Positions 46,671 through 59,297 of a stretch of DNA of 64,000 nucleotides are shown here, in pieces. The stretch is taken from the NCBI GenBank assembly GCA_019843655.1, contig JACDQD010000009.1:5231204-5295203 (forward strand), in the 5' to 3' direction. A model generated the notes under the pieces. The model had not been told where the DNA came from, ran no database searches, and saw only the letters and a program-made list of their open reading frames with translations. Position 1 is the stretch's first letter; each line of letters begins with the position of its first letter. The position numbers and the translations under genes were made by a program. The stretch comes from Lethocerus indicus (Eukaryota > Arthropoda > Insecta > Hemiptera > Belostomatidae).

Positions 46671-47024
46671 TCCAAACGAGAATTTTATTTTTCTCCCATT
46701 ATTTTTGTAAATCAACTACAAATGAGTTACGGGTACAAATGCTGTAAGTATTTTCCTCGTGAATGTCTCGATAGAAGCGACCCAAAGTTGTTACTTCTTG
46801 CAAGTAATTACCAAGCAGATCTCTAGGCCAGTGGCGTTTGACACGACGTTTGGGGCGGTATAATGGACGGGTGAAATTCGGATGAGGAGAAAGACGGAAA
46901 TGGGTCTTCGCGACTTCGTCAACTGTCGGCACGTTGAGGCCGTGGTGAATTGTTCGGTTAGAGACGTACCAGGAAGGACTTTATATTGAAATCTCTGGAA
47001 GCGAGCGAAATTCCAAACGAGAAT
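46671..47024 (-). mobile_element. Jockey-like retrotransposon 3' fragment D, 13-bp target-site duplication
   Basis: This is a minus-strand, 5'-truncated insertion of about 328 bp (46684-47011) of the same Jockey-like family. It starts inside the reverse-transcriptase C-terminal region, where related copies read NIARIQRFQSKVLRT. It continues through PTVDEVAKTHFRLSPHPNF and KRRVKRHWPRDLLG, then a 3' UTR with CGAGACATTCACG and TAGTTGATTTAC, and an A-rich AAAAATAATGGGAGAAAAAT tail. Compared with fragment B there is an internal deletion (the SRFLKFH segment is missing) and at least one frame change. TCCAAACGAGAAT is perfectly repeated at 46671-46683 and 47012-47024. This target-site duplication proves insertion of the already truncated copy by target-primed reverse transcription. 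Confidence 0.88.
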
Positions 47025-50000
47025 ATGATTTTGATATTCGCAATAGAAATTACAAATTTTTCCTTTTAGGTCTCCTCCCGCAATTGCGATAACGAACGGG
47101 AAGTTCGTTCGCTATCTATGCCAAGGCGACGTGTCAAGGTTTAATTCTTGCGCCAATCGGACGCGTCCGTTTTAATTTTCGTCCCAATAAAACCTCTAAT
47201 GAGGTCGAATTGCCTCCAGTTATTGGCGTCGCTAACAATATTATTTATGCCTCCTCCGCCCGCCCTTATTAAAATTGCGAAAAACCCTAAGCGGGGCAAT
47301 TAAGACCAAGAGTTTTACGGGGGGGGGCGGTAGGTGATCGCGTTTGGCCGTTCACACAAAGCTACACAAAGTGGAAAATCCTGTGAAAAGACGCTAGCAC
47401 CGTAACCGCCTGACATACAGGCGTCCGCATAATCCCCGATCCTGTTTCATAAATTAAAAGGGTTCATTATTATAATCATAATGGGGAGAACTCTAAGCGA
47501 TAGCACTCTACCGTTTCGGGAGACGCCATTCAAGTAAGCTAACATAGATAGCAACAATGAGCCTTTCTCAAGCTTCTCATATTGAAAAGTGCTTGAAAAG
47601 TGAACGATGATGCTTACAGTTACTACGGAAGGAACCACGATACTCGAGAAAACGGGAAAGGGCCACCTGTAATAGCCGTTAATTATTGTCCTCTCTAATT
47701 ACAGTTTCGGTGAAGACTAATATTGGGTTATAACTTGAGCGGACAAAATGGGGTCGATAATTTTCTTTCTCTTCCGGACGTATCGTCTCCACGCCGGAAG
47801 AAGCTTTTTAATTGACTGCCGATGACGATAGGCCCGATGATTTATAATCCCTTCCCGGAGCACGATCAACGAGGGCTCAGAGTTGTCTTATAGCGTCCTT
47901 TTTCTACGTTGGTCAAATTTAAAATAATTCATCAAATTTCTACAAACAGACGAGAGTATTTTAAAACAATTATCCAGCCATTTTGTGTAATAGATCTGAT
48001 AATATTTTAGTTAAAATTTCCCTAGAGATGCGTATATGAGAACAACGTGGAATCGTGACTTCCTGTCATTTATTTCAACCTATTGTTATGGACTTATTTA
48101 GTTTTTCCCTGCAAGATTAATACGGCGTACAGAAGAACAAAGTTGTATAAGACATGTATAGTGTAGGTTCTTACGCCATCGAACTACGCCCGAGTAGGTC
48201 CCCGGGGGGTGAGACCGTGCCGAATCAATAGCCCCGGTCCCGGCCTAATGATCCCGGAGGATAATGCCCATAGATTGATATGTTTAGGGCGCCGGGGGTG
48301 AGCGGGGGTCGGTCCCCATGGGCACCATAGAGCCGGCGACCAATTTAATTATACCCGGACGCCCTGACGTCACAATTTAGTTAACATAAATACATAATAA
48401 AATACTTTTCACTTAGGACGCGCCCTCTCCCCAGGGGGGTGGGGAGCGGCGTAAAAATCGTAGGGGGGTGGAAGACGCGCCCCGGCGTTCGACAAATTGC
48501 CCGTCCGCGCTCCGTCGTTAACAAACAAGAACAACACTTTGAGTTGATAAATAGTCGAGCGTATTTAATTCCCTTTATGACTTCAACTCCTGGAGTCGTC
48601 AGAGTAGTAACAGTCCTCCTGTTGGTTCCCCTATCTCACCCTTGAGCACTTTGAGCCCGGAGTTTATTAATCGGATATAGGAAAAATACAAATGGGACAC
48701 GTTGTACAGAGAGAATTTATTAAGAATTTATACCAAGTATTTATGTCGACCGAATTTCAAGGGAAAGTTAGGCAAAATTGAAACTTCACAGAGTGCACAT
48801 TGATTGAAGTCATAAATATGTATTAGGGCGTCAAATTATTCCGATATTATTCTTATAAAAATTTATTTAATTATATTTATATTCGACTAAATTGCTATGA
48901 CTGCAATTCGCCGGTAATGTTTACCATTATGTCGAAAGGCGGCAATCACGGATCGGGAATCTGTCTGAGAAAAATCAAACAGCCGTTTGTTGTTTGTTCA
49001 CGTGTCGTTGGCCGGGGTGTAATGTTTGTACAGCCGGCGCAATTTAAATATTGTACAGTGCGCGGGGTCTTCTCTCGCTGTACGGGTACACACTGGCTGC
49101 TGGCGGTCCCGAAGGTGAGCCCCCGATACACCTGTCTTCCAGAGACAAATTCGGGAACCGAACACTGAATCCAATACGATTTTTATCCGTTAAGATAATT
49201 ACTATATACGGCCGTCGTCAATTATACGACTTCCCGACAGCGCCTGTAACATCTGTCATGTGATTCTCTCGTCGGTCCGTACAAGGTTTACGGGAAGAGA
49301 TTCCCAACATAATCGTACATAATCAATATTGAGTAAGCGACGTGCAATAAAATTTACGATGAAATACAGAAAAATTTTACGTTCCATTCCAGTTAACTTA
49401 GAATTAGTGAATTTCATGAATTCCGAAATGCCCGTCTTACGTACTTGAACTGTACTAACGTTGCAACTTGCCTAGAAGTAATTCACTCGCAAAAACAAAT
49501 GTCAATGACGATAAAAGTGGAATATATACTGCAGGGTTTTTTAGATTTTAATGTGTGTATTGGAAAAAGGGAGGAAGTAAAACATGGGGGGATAACTGCA
49601 CCATCTTTGGTTTACGACGATCATAAAATAATAATAAACGGCTTCCTGACGACTTTATGACTTTTGCACCTACAAGTATTGGCCGACAACAACGTGCTAA
49701 ATACTTGTAAAAGAAAGAGAAAAAAAGATTACTTAATCGGCGCTGAAGACAGATCGTACGGAAATAAATCGATGCCTGCATTAAAGCTCCGTGTCTCGCT
49801 TTTATGACATTGTAAAAAAAAGTCGTCATTTCCCCCGTTTTCGCATCGAAGTCGTTTAATCTTTACACATCGAGTTTTACGCCTACAAATGTAAAGGTGT
49901 GTTGTTCAGGCTTAATTTTCTCACGGTGTTTAACATTTATGTTTCGCCTTCTTCTTTTTTCTTTCAGTTCGATCGTCAAATGGATGCCGTAATTCTGACG

Positions 50001-52006
50001 ACGTTTTTCGTCGAACAAAAGGCCCCGTTCCTCTTCATATAACAGTGCCGACAGTGTCGACAGTAACTTTTTATGGAGGAAATCTTGATGCCGAAAGGAT
50101 CTCACCGAAATGAGCGAGTATTGCCCTTATTAGGAGCAAGAGGCCCGCACTTCCCAGAGGGCCTATTCTTCAGGGCTAACTGCCGTTCTTTAGCTTCCGA
50201 ATAAAAGAGTCGCCACGTATATGACCGTATTCAGGAGGAGGAGATTACACCGGGGGCGGGGGCGGTGGCGGGAGGGGGGTCAATTAGCCGGCCGGGTATA
50301 ATAAAAACGGAATGTGATCTCTCCCCATTGTTGTCGGAGGTCCGCGGCGCTCATCCGCGGATGGGAAGGAGGATCGTTCGACCGCGATAACATCCGGTTT
50401 TTTCCCACATAAACGTCGGCAAGGGGCCTATTCACCGGCACTATTCCTACGGTTATGGGCCCTAAGAACAACAGAGGTTGTCGTCGCGAATTAATAATAT
50501 CCCGAAAGGGAAACATGTCCTGCTGCCGATTCTAAATATTTGTAAATTCCAGATGGATTCGTATCCTGTCGAGGAGGACCCAATTTGATCTGCACCAGCT
50601 CTTACAACTCTGGACGACGAACCCGTATGTCATAAAAAGCACACACGCAGAAGGGCGTAGACCCACTGAAATTATGTACATATAAATGTATGGTTTTCAT
50701 TATCCCAAGTTGGAAATCTCAAAGAAGGGAGTGAATGAATAGGAGGCTTCGGAAACTTTCATGAACTGAGATATTCAAAGAGTAGGTACACCTGGTCGAT
50801 ACCGCAAAACGTTTGTAAACGAGCATAGAAGTTGCATATCTGTTCCTTTCTGACTTGTTCTTATAGCATAATCATAACTTGAAGATTTGGTGGCTGTGTA
50901 ACCGACTCTTATGGGCTCGCAACAATGGGCGACGGATCACCGAGCTAAGGCAGTAACGAGGCTCCAGTAATGAAGTGTTTGTTTTAAATCCTGCGAGTCA
51001 TGCGAACAGATTAGTTCAACGGGCTTTCGTAGAGGCCACTTAGATGTTGTGCCAGCTCCAAACGGGTTCAAAATAGACAGTATCTCCAGCATTTCATTTC
51101 TGAAACAGGTTGTCACTAAACATGTCACAATGATAAAGTTCAGGATAAAATTATGCCCTCTTATAAATTACAAATTGTGTGGATTTATCCATTACTGTGG
51201 AGAAAATTTTGCCTGGAACAACTGTAGCGAACGTACCTACTTAAGGCTTCTACAAAAAGTACAATATGACTAACTCTAAGCATTTTACCTGCAATGAATG
51301 AAAATAATTGCCTCGCATATGATTTTTTGTGGCGTTCTCCAGCCCAACGAAACGATTAAAACCTGCATTCCGTCCCCCCCCCCTTTTAATTGCGGTTATT
51401 TTACGCAAAAGTTTACCATTTTACAGATACAAATGTGCGGGTTAACTCAGAAAAATAATAAATAATATCGGGGTAATACGATCATCTCCGCTATATAAGT
51501 TCAATTAGCATATTCCATTCGTCGAAAATATTCAGAATTCGTTTATTTCCCCTGTTTCGCATCGTCTTGAACGCGCCGCCGGTGTAATTTGAATTGGCCT
51601 GTAAATTAATTACCACTTCTTGTTTAGTTCCGACGCTTAAATGCTTTATTACAGTCCGTATTCGATCGTAAAACGACGAATTATTTTGGTAATATAGCAT
51701 GCAAATTTATCTGTAAATGCTTTTGGTTTACGGCTGCTTAACGGGAACGTCGGCAACGGCAGACTCAAACAGTACTAATTCAGGTCATACGGAATTTAGC
51801 TGGAAATTTAAAAATTGTTTTTATAGTAAGAGAATGAATAATACAAGTGCCCAATATGATTTATTTTGACCATATTGAACACGGGATTTGCGTAAAAAAG
51901 AATTTGCAGTAGGATGGACTTCTAGGCAATCGGAGTTGACTGGGGTTTGTGACTTAGGGACTAATTTTAAAGCGCCGCTCGATATGGATCAAAATACCGC
52001 TCGGGG
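47025..52006. other. Non-genic stretch
   Basis: No gene is recognised. There are GC-richer patches near 48180-48520 and 50250-50300 (a G-rich run at 50250-50279). The open frames are under 95 codons and lack domains. No mobile-element copy was seen in this stretch. Confidence 0.5.
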
Positions 52007-52034
52007 GTTTTATACACCGAGTTTTATACACCGT
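52007..52034. repeat. 14-bp tandem duplication
   Basis: GTTTTATACACCGA (52007-52020) is followed directly by GTTTTATACACCGT (52021-52034); only the last base differs. Confidence 0.8.
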
Positions 52035-53399
52035 CCGCCGGGTGACAGAGCGGTCGATAAATTCACATTTCTATTAGCGGCCAAATCAGGATCGCTCGAA
52101 TTTATTATATCGAAGAATCCAGCCCTAATTTGATGCCCGGGCCGGCCTCCAATAACCCTTTTATATTTGAACGAATCTCTCCGTTATTTCTTTTTTTTTC
52201 GGTCGGTTTCTTGGGGGGGGGCGCTCGGTTGGTCCTTTTTAGTTCACGTCAGACATTCTTTTTTTTCCGCCTCTGGTGAATAAAATCATGAATTATTGGG
52301 AAGGCGGTGGTGCGGGGCGGCACTCGAAGTTTTTTTAATAATTGGTACTGCGGGGGTAAAAACATATTTTAAGTTTTTGTTGGACGCGAACCGGAGGGGG
52401 GGGCGAGGGGCGAGGATGCCGCCCTGGGCTATAGCACTATAAATTAAGGGGCGCGGTCGCCCAGCAGGTACCCCACAGCTAGCCCATAGCCCATAGTCGG
52501 TACCGTCCCCGGTGTCTGTCGGCGGTGGCCCCTAACTATTTTTCTTTTTTTCGTTTTCACTGAGGGCCCCCGAGATGTGTTTTGGATTCGATCCTGAAGG
52601 TAGAAATATCGGGGCGGAAATATCTTCATAACCGCCCACGCGATGAGCTGTCGGCGGGGGAGTGGACAACACGCCTCCAAGTCTACAATCCAGCGACGGA
52701 AGGAACCATAAGGACTAATATTATTATACGCGTTACTAATAAATTATTTTTTTTGTGTCCCACATTATATTCCTATATTTAGCGACAAGTACATCATAGG
52801 CACTGTTTGCAAAAATCGAGCGTTCTGTTGCAGCAGAGTTGAGATTTCTGTCGAAACACGAATCGGTAGTAGACTGAAACTCATCGTGCGCTTCCGAGTG
52901 AATGTGAAATGCGAAATCCGGGTTCGGCGGGTTTCGCGCAGCGTCCAACTGAGCCGGCGTTTCAATTTCATCGCTCCGCATTTCTCCGCTCCACTTTGCC
53001 CGCCGGTGGGGAAAGTGAGTGAGACGACCGCCGGCCGTCCTTTTACACTTCGGCCGATAACAACGGAAAGGCGCTGAGGACTTTCTCCTGTGGCGAAGTG
53101 CGGACGGAGAAATTGTGTCGGGCGGCCTCCCGAAGTCCGTCCGGGGCTGGTAAATCATGGGGCCGGTAAATCTGTCTCGGGATTAAGCCCCTCCGGTACA
53201 GGGAATCTCTCGTGGGCGTCCCGACTTTCGAGCCACTCTACAGGCTCGCTTCCGACCCCCGGCATCGGATCTGAAAATACCGCAGCTCCTTCCGTCGGAA
53301 GCCGAGTCCAGAAATTGGAGAGGTGTCTCGGGGTTGGTGACGGAGGCGATTCCCCGACCTTCGGTGTTTCGGCGGAATCGATTTGCGGAGTGTGACCCG
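52035..53399. other. Non-genic stretch becoming GC-rich
   Basis: No gene is recognised. A 140-codon minus-strand open frame (52736-53158) has no domain I recognise. The sequence becomes CpG-rich from about 52920 toward the candidate promoter island. Confidence 0.5.
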
Positions 53400-53515
53400 G
53401 ATTTTATACAGTGTATAGACCGAAAGGGAGAGAAAGAGAGGGAGATAGTCTGGCTCTCTCGGCTCTCTCCGTCCGCCTCTCCCTCTCACCGGCTCACTCT
53501 CTCTCTCTCTCTCGC
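53400..53515 (+). promoter_or_regulatory. GAGA/CTCTC-rich upstream block of candidate promoter
   Basis: It contains GAAAGGGAGAGAAAGAGAGG at about 53419, several CTCTCTC and CTCTCGG groups, and a (CT)n run at about 53494-53513. GAGAG/CTCTC clusters bind GAGA factor near many insect promoters. The block lies about 150-260 bp upstream of the proposed start. It may be merely a microsatellite, so function is inferred from position. Confidence 0.35.
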
Positions 53516-53634
53516 CTTATTACAATTGCTAATAGGACCGGCACGGGGCTCGACCGTATCTCATTCATACTTTTGCATACACAAGTCCCTTTTTAACATG
53601 CAAAGGGTGTAGTGGGGCTACGCGAGTGCCTCCT

Positions 53635-53693
53635 CTCGCTCTCTCTCTCTACCGCTCTCTCAGTGTCCTACCGACTCTGTTCAGATAAAGACG
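53635..53693 (+). promoter_or_regulatory. Candidate Inr + DPE core promoter
   Basis: TCAGTG at 53660-53665 fits the arthropod initiator core TCAGT, with A at 53662 as +1. The last base does not fit the fuller consensus TCAKTY. AGACG at 53689-53693 sits at exactly +28 to +32 and matches the DPE consensus RGWYV at all five positions. A CTCTCTCTCT run lies just upstream. I see no TATA box at -30, which is usual for DPE promoters. Inr and DPE are short motifs, so a chance match is possible. Correct spacing, the GC/CpG-rich island and the donor downstream strengthen it. Confidence 0.35.
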
Positions 53694-53800
53694 TGTGTCG
53701 CCCACGCAACTGTGCCGCCTCCCGGGCCGCCGCCTCCGCCTCCGCCACCGCCTCCGCCACGCCGGCTTCCAGACCGTCCGCCGAGCACCTCCCCCGCCAC
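53662..53800 (+). other. Candidate non-coding first exon
   Basis: This is an inferred exon from the proposed +1 to a GTAAGT donor at 53801-53806 (GCCAC then GTAAGT; the exonic side lacks the preferred AG). It is about 139 nt, GC-rich, includes a (CCGCCT)n-like segment at 53725-53762, and contains no ATG, so it would be 5' UTR. The acceptor cannot be identified and may lie outside the window, in keeping with a large first intron. This rests on motif matches only. Confidence 0.25.
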
Positions 53801-53940
53801 GTAAGTCCGTTTTTCCCTCCGGTAAGAGGCCGCAGCGCCTCGATCCGCTTTGTCTTTTATACCGGATTTTCCAGTTTTCCGTCTCTCCAAGGACACGGCT
53901 CTCGGACGGTGTGCGTGTGGTTGTACCGAGCTCTCTGTGT

Positions 53941-54050
53941 TCCTCCTCCCTCCCTCCCTCCCTCCCCCCCCTCTCCCTCCCTCCCTCCCTCGCTCTCTCT
54001 CACTCTCTCTCTCTCTCTCTCGCTCCGTCTCTCTCGGTCTCGCTCTCGTG
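53941..54050. repeat. (CCCT)n/(CT)n polypyrimidine tract
   Basis: CCTCCCTCCCTCCCTC passes into CTCTCTCTCTCT and TCTCGGTCTCGCTCTCG over about 110 bp. It underlies the Ser/Leu/Pro-rich 191-codon plus-strand frame, which I reject as a gene. If the promoter call is right, this tract lies in the first intron. Confidence 0.85.
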
Positions 54051-57000
54051 AAGTGTTCGTGGTCGTTTTCAGTGGGCGTGACCAGCGGGCCGCCATGACA
54101 CTCCCCTCAGCTGATCGCCCGGCTTTTTATGCCCGGTCCACCTCCACTTGCCCGCTCTCCTCTCTCTCTTCCAAACGGCCGTACTAAATTACACGCAGAA
54201 ATATCTTACTTCCCACGCTTTTTAAAATGCATTCTACTTCGTGTATCGCTATAAAGAGTTTCGGTGTTTTATGGCTCAATTAATACGGCCGTCCAGCGGA
54301 CTGTACTGTCTGTTTGTGTCACTCGGATTTCACGGTGCCAATAAAGCCCTGAAGTAAATACTTGTGATTCTCAAACCACGTTATCAACAAACTCGACATA
54401 TGGCATTTTATTATCATTTTGTTTTACAAAGCTGAAATATTTTATGGTACATTGTTCTGTAACCATGTTCGGCCTCCTTTTAAATTGTGTCATTCGTGCT
54501 CCTTTTAAAACTGTAGTGTATCCCTAGATCAATTACTTAGAAGGTTTTTAATACCTATAGGGGTACCCGGCGTATTGTCATCCAGTTAGTATCATCTTTA
54601 AATTAGATGTACTGCAAGATTCTTTGAACATGAGAAACAATTTTATATGAAACTAAGCGGTCTTACTAATCGTACTGATTCCCGCTAATATATAACCTAA
54701 CCTTAGAAGTTACGAGCACACGAAAAATCGTTTATTTTCAACGGTTTCGTAACGAGGAGAACAGGTGACTACACTGTTAACTTCCTTATCTGTTGAGCAA
54801 TTAAGCGCTGCCTATTAATGACTTTTAATGCTTTTTTAATACGCCCGAAAAGCAGGTGGTTTCAAATAGAGTGGACGGGGCCGTACGCCGGATTGGGCTC
54901 ATCGGGCACACCTGCACAGTGCATCCTCCGCCTACTGCACTCATGAACATATTATCTCGAGATCTGTTCATTTCTATAAAACAATATCATCGAACTAATT
55001 TATAATAGAGAGGCATTTCAGCTGGGAAATTTCATCCTATATTGAATACCGAGCACTTCATTTTGTGGCGCTCAACCTGTTCAAAAGGATATTGTCATTA
55101 AAAAGTTGGACTTATATTTGAATCAGCGACTTTAAACAATATCAGAATTTACATTAATCACCGTAATCAGCCTGAAGTTATAAAATTACTAAGCATATGT
55201 AAAAATAAATTATTTACTTACAGTACAACACAGAAACAGAAATTATACAACCTCTTTATGAAACTTCACACATACCTGTAGCATTGCATAGAGTAAACGA
55301 TATGTTGTTATAACACTGCTCATTAGAAACTTATTATAGTTCATAAATAATTTATCATAAATGATATTTAACATTTATTCATAAATGATTTAGTATACGG
55401 TTGCCCATGGTGGTAGCCGGCTGAAACATGTCATGTTTGATACATAAGATATTGATTGAAACTATTTTCTTATAATCCGAGATTATTTAATAAGCCCTGC
55501 AGAAGTAATTGTTAATGGATTGTTCAAAAGAACTCGTTTTTAATGTTTGAAAATTTACAGTAAATATTATGCTATAAAGTTTAGTCTTAAATATTGGGAA
55601 GTGTAATTGAAATTGAATTTAACGCATTTCTAGATTGTAAACAAACACGAAGCATATAGGTATGTATATTTTTTTATTGGGTTCAAGAATTCAATTTATT
55701 AAAATCTTTTATATTATGGGCGTTTGAAATGTTATTTGATCTGGACGTGGGATGAAATTTGAAATATTGCCTTCGCATTTTTCCGTTTCTGTTTATTTTG
55801 GGTCTTGGTTTTACCATAAATTACACGAGTGGCCGTCAGGCTCGGACTGAAATTAGTCACAAATACGAAATGTTCAGTACGTACAGATTACAGTCGGCTG
55901 TTATTTCCAACCTGACTTGTAATTTGCCATTTCTGAACGTTACTTTTCCAACGCGGTCGGAGGAGAACCGAACTCAATCATTCATTGAGGTAGCCGCGAG
56001 CTGCGGACGCCGACCCCTCCGGTGAACGGGTGAATGATCTGTCTGGAAAAGAGAAAAAGAAAATCAAGACGAAGCCGCGGAAAGTTTTTCACGTTTTGTC
56101 CCTTTCAAAGACCCCCACATCTCTCGGACCGGTCAAAGGGTACCGCCGATTAGTCACGCCTTTATTAAAAGGGCGCATTGTTCCGTGAAACCGCGTTTAA
56201 GTCACAGCGCGGTCCCGACAGACTCGGGACTTGGAGATAAAACTGGTTGCCCCGTTTTTGAAAGGCCCCGTACAACACAGTTAGAATAGGCAATAACAAT
56301 GCATCATTCTTGATCCTTTTGTAGTACAATATACTCATATTATTTTTCAACGGAGTGGAATAATTTTAAAGAAATTCTATACATAGAGTTACAAGCAAGG
56401 CAACAACACTAGATTCACATAAAGCGAAAAGCTTTATGAAAACCTAGGCTATTAAACGCTTGAGGCTATTAACAGTGACAATGAATCAGAACTATTCCTT
56501 CTTAACACACAAGTGACTTTTCATAATAACATTTTCGCATTTTTTTCTCAAATACTTATACTTATTAATATATATATTGTAACATTTTTCATTGAGAGGA
56601 TTTGAAATTAGGTTTTGTAAATTTGAGGCCTGTTAAAAGTATTGATTAGTAATTTGTAGGTAAATGATTAAATAACAATAGCATTTTGCCTAATTTTCAT
56701 GAGAGTAACGGAATATGGTATTGAGGTGAAACAGAAGAAATTCAGAATGACATCACCCATTTAGAATTGTTTATGACGCACTAGGTTTTTATTAACAAAG
56801 TTCCTTTTTAAATTGAAGGAGAACAACACTGTTTTTATTACCTATTTTTGACGACTTTGCGTAAAGTACATTAGGTTAATGTATATTAATGTATTTGGAT
56901 ATTATTATATATATATTGCCCTTTTTAATCACAGATGCATTGATGGCCAGTTGCTCTTCGCTGTTTTTCTGAACTCATATCAACTACTAGTAGAATAGCT

Positions 57001-59234
57001 TCAGGCCCAAAGAGACTTGAATGAAAGGATGGTATACTATCGATTGCACACAGAATTTTTTCGGTGACTTAAATATTACGGTGAATTAAATAAAACCAAA
57101 TACTCATTTCATATGTACGCCATTAAAATTACTATAATTTTCTTCGTCAACGAGCATTCTTTCTCGGATTTTTTCCACTCGAAATTTCCCACCAGTACTA
57201 TTCGATCTCAAGTAATTCTAAGTAAGTTATTGAAACTGCTAATGCAATCATTTCCATATTGCCCAATAAACAAAATTATTGCAGGTGAAACTATCCTGAG
57301 TGGACATTAGATATATTTGTAGTGACTTTAATCATTTTCCAGGTTGCCACTTTGGTTTTGAATGAGGCCGGATCTTGAACTTGCGTTGGGGGAGCGCGCT
57401 CTTCTCCCTATATTAAGATTAAGTCCTCGGGTTTTTATTGTAAATTTTCCCGATAATGACAACAGTATTGTAAACAATTCAAGTAGCCTGTATCGCAATA
57501 ATTAAGCATATAGTGAAAGGCCGGAATGCGTGTAGTAGTCAATATTTTGTATAACGTTTTTCGATATTCTATGTACATTCATTGAATATAAAGTAATTTG
57601 TAACCTTCACGATATTAAGCCGTTTGAATAGTTCAGGCCGGCGAGCCCCTCCTAGTTTCAATGGAGTCGCCGGGTACAAACTTTAAGATGGTACAATTAG
57701 ATTGCCGCCCCCCGAGTTGAGATCCCTTCCAGCCCCCCCGCAATCCCGTGCTTTAGCCGAAGTCCTCTTCATTCTTCGACGACTTTGTGTACTTTGCGAA
57801 CCTTCCCCTCTCTTCGCCCGATAGCTTCAGCCCAAGCGCCCGCCCGACCGGCGGATAAATCTCAAATCCCCGGTCTCATTGTTCCCGGTAGAAAACGGCA
57901 GTAATAACGTCTTAACCGGCTCTAAACTGTGCTACGACAGTATAATTTGATTAGCGCCGCCGCGGTCTGAACCAGCCGCAATTCTCTGTTGATGAACACG
58001 AGAACAACTGATGGAGGCGACATTGCGTGTTTGGCTACGTGTTAATTATAAATAATTATGAACCGCTGTCAGTTTTAATCATCTTTTCAAATCATGGGTA
58101 TTAGGGAGAGTACTGATTTAAGATTTCCGTTTGGGGTTTACTATTGCAAACTATCCGATAGTTCAGTACTTATTTCTTGTACTGCTTGTTATTTTCTTTT
58201 ATTGGCAGTTCAAACATTCATCATTGTAAATATTCATCCAGCTACCTTATTTTACCATTTTTATTCCCCCGTTGGCAATTAGTTTGTTAGAGCTCTCGTT
58301 TCTTAAGTACCACCAGCATCCCAGCGCTTCACATTTGAATCGCTATTGAGATTCTCGGGGCCGTGTCTATTTTTTGCCCTCCCCTAATTAATAGCCCTTT
58401 AGTCCTTTGGGCCCTCGGTTATCTGCCCGGATCGGGGTGGTTGCCGGTTGGGGTCGGTTCTGTATTTTGCCGGTCACTATTTAACCCCCCCGACGCCCCA
58501 CCGATCGGGAAAAAGGTTAATACCGCCGAACCGCCCTATAAACTACCCGCGCACTCCTTCTTTACCTGGTTGTCTTCGAAAACTATTAAGTCGTTGGCTG
58601 CGGTGCATAATTTTTTTTTCACCTCGACGGAGGAGTATACCTCGCGGTATGCCAAGATATTTTTTCATAGTGGAGAATCCAATTTGGGCCGCATTTAGTA
58701 TAAAAAAAACCCGTATTACGATGCATTCTCGAATAACTAAAATGAAAACAAATTTAAGTCGTTTCATTTTCATAGCATCCAGCTCAAGCGTTAAAAAGAA
58801 TTTTTATTGAGATTCCCTGAATAAGAACAGCGATAAAATTAAAACACCCATTAACTCAATTAATGATATGCTTTTATATTATTACGTTTTAAAGACAACT
58901 TTTAATTATAATTGCCTTTTCAGCGGTCTCAGTGCAAAAGTGTACAACATCGAAATCAAGAAAACCGTCAGTGGAAATGCGTTCAGTGCAACTCCCCAAA
59001 GAGTCCGCTCCGAGTATAGAGCTTGGGGACGAAAACAATCTCTTGTAAATGAGTAGAATAAAGATAAAATAATTGCCCAGAGGGGGGGGGAGGGGAATCG
59101 AGGTCTGTTATGGCCGGGGGTGAATCGCTGGCTGTCGGGGGTGCAAACCGGGAACAATGGCGTTTGCTCCTGTGTGCCTGTATGCCGGGTTTTGTATCTG
59201 GTATTGAAACAAGTTATCTGCTCTATCTCTCTGT
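54051..59234. other. Non-genic stretch, AT-rich
   Basis: No gene is recognised. After 54180 the sequence is AT-rich. CATAAATGAT-type words recur near 55340-55390. GC-richer patches lie at 55960-56240 and 57640-57920. The open frames are under 121 codons and have no domains. Confidence 0.5.
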
Positions 59235-59297
59235 AAGAGGAGGGGGAGGAGGAGCAGGATGAGGAGAAGAAGGAGGAGGTGGAGGATGAGGAGGTCT
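59235..59297. repeat. (GGA)n-type polypurine tract
   Basis: An imperfect GGA/GAA tract with ATG and CAG variants. The minus strand spells a Leu run. Confidence 0.8.

Noticed and set aside
53612..54187. 191-codon plus-strand open frame
   Set aside because: Its length comes from GCC-rich and (CT)n/(CCCT)n tracts that lack stop codons. The protein is a Ser/Leu/Pro/Ala low-complexity string, and several other frames are open over the same tract.
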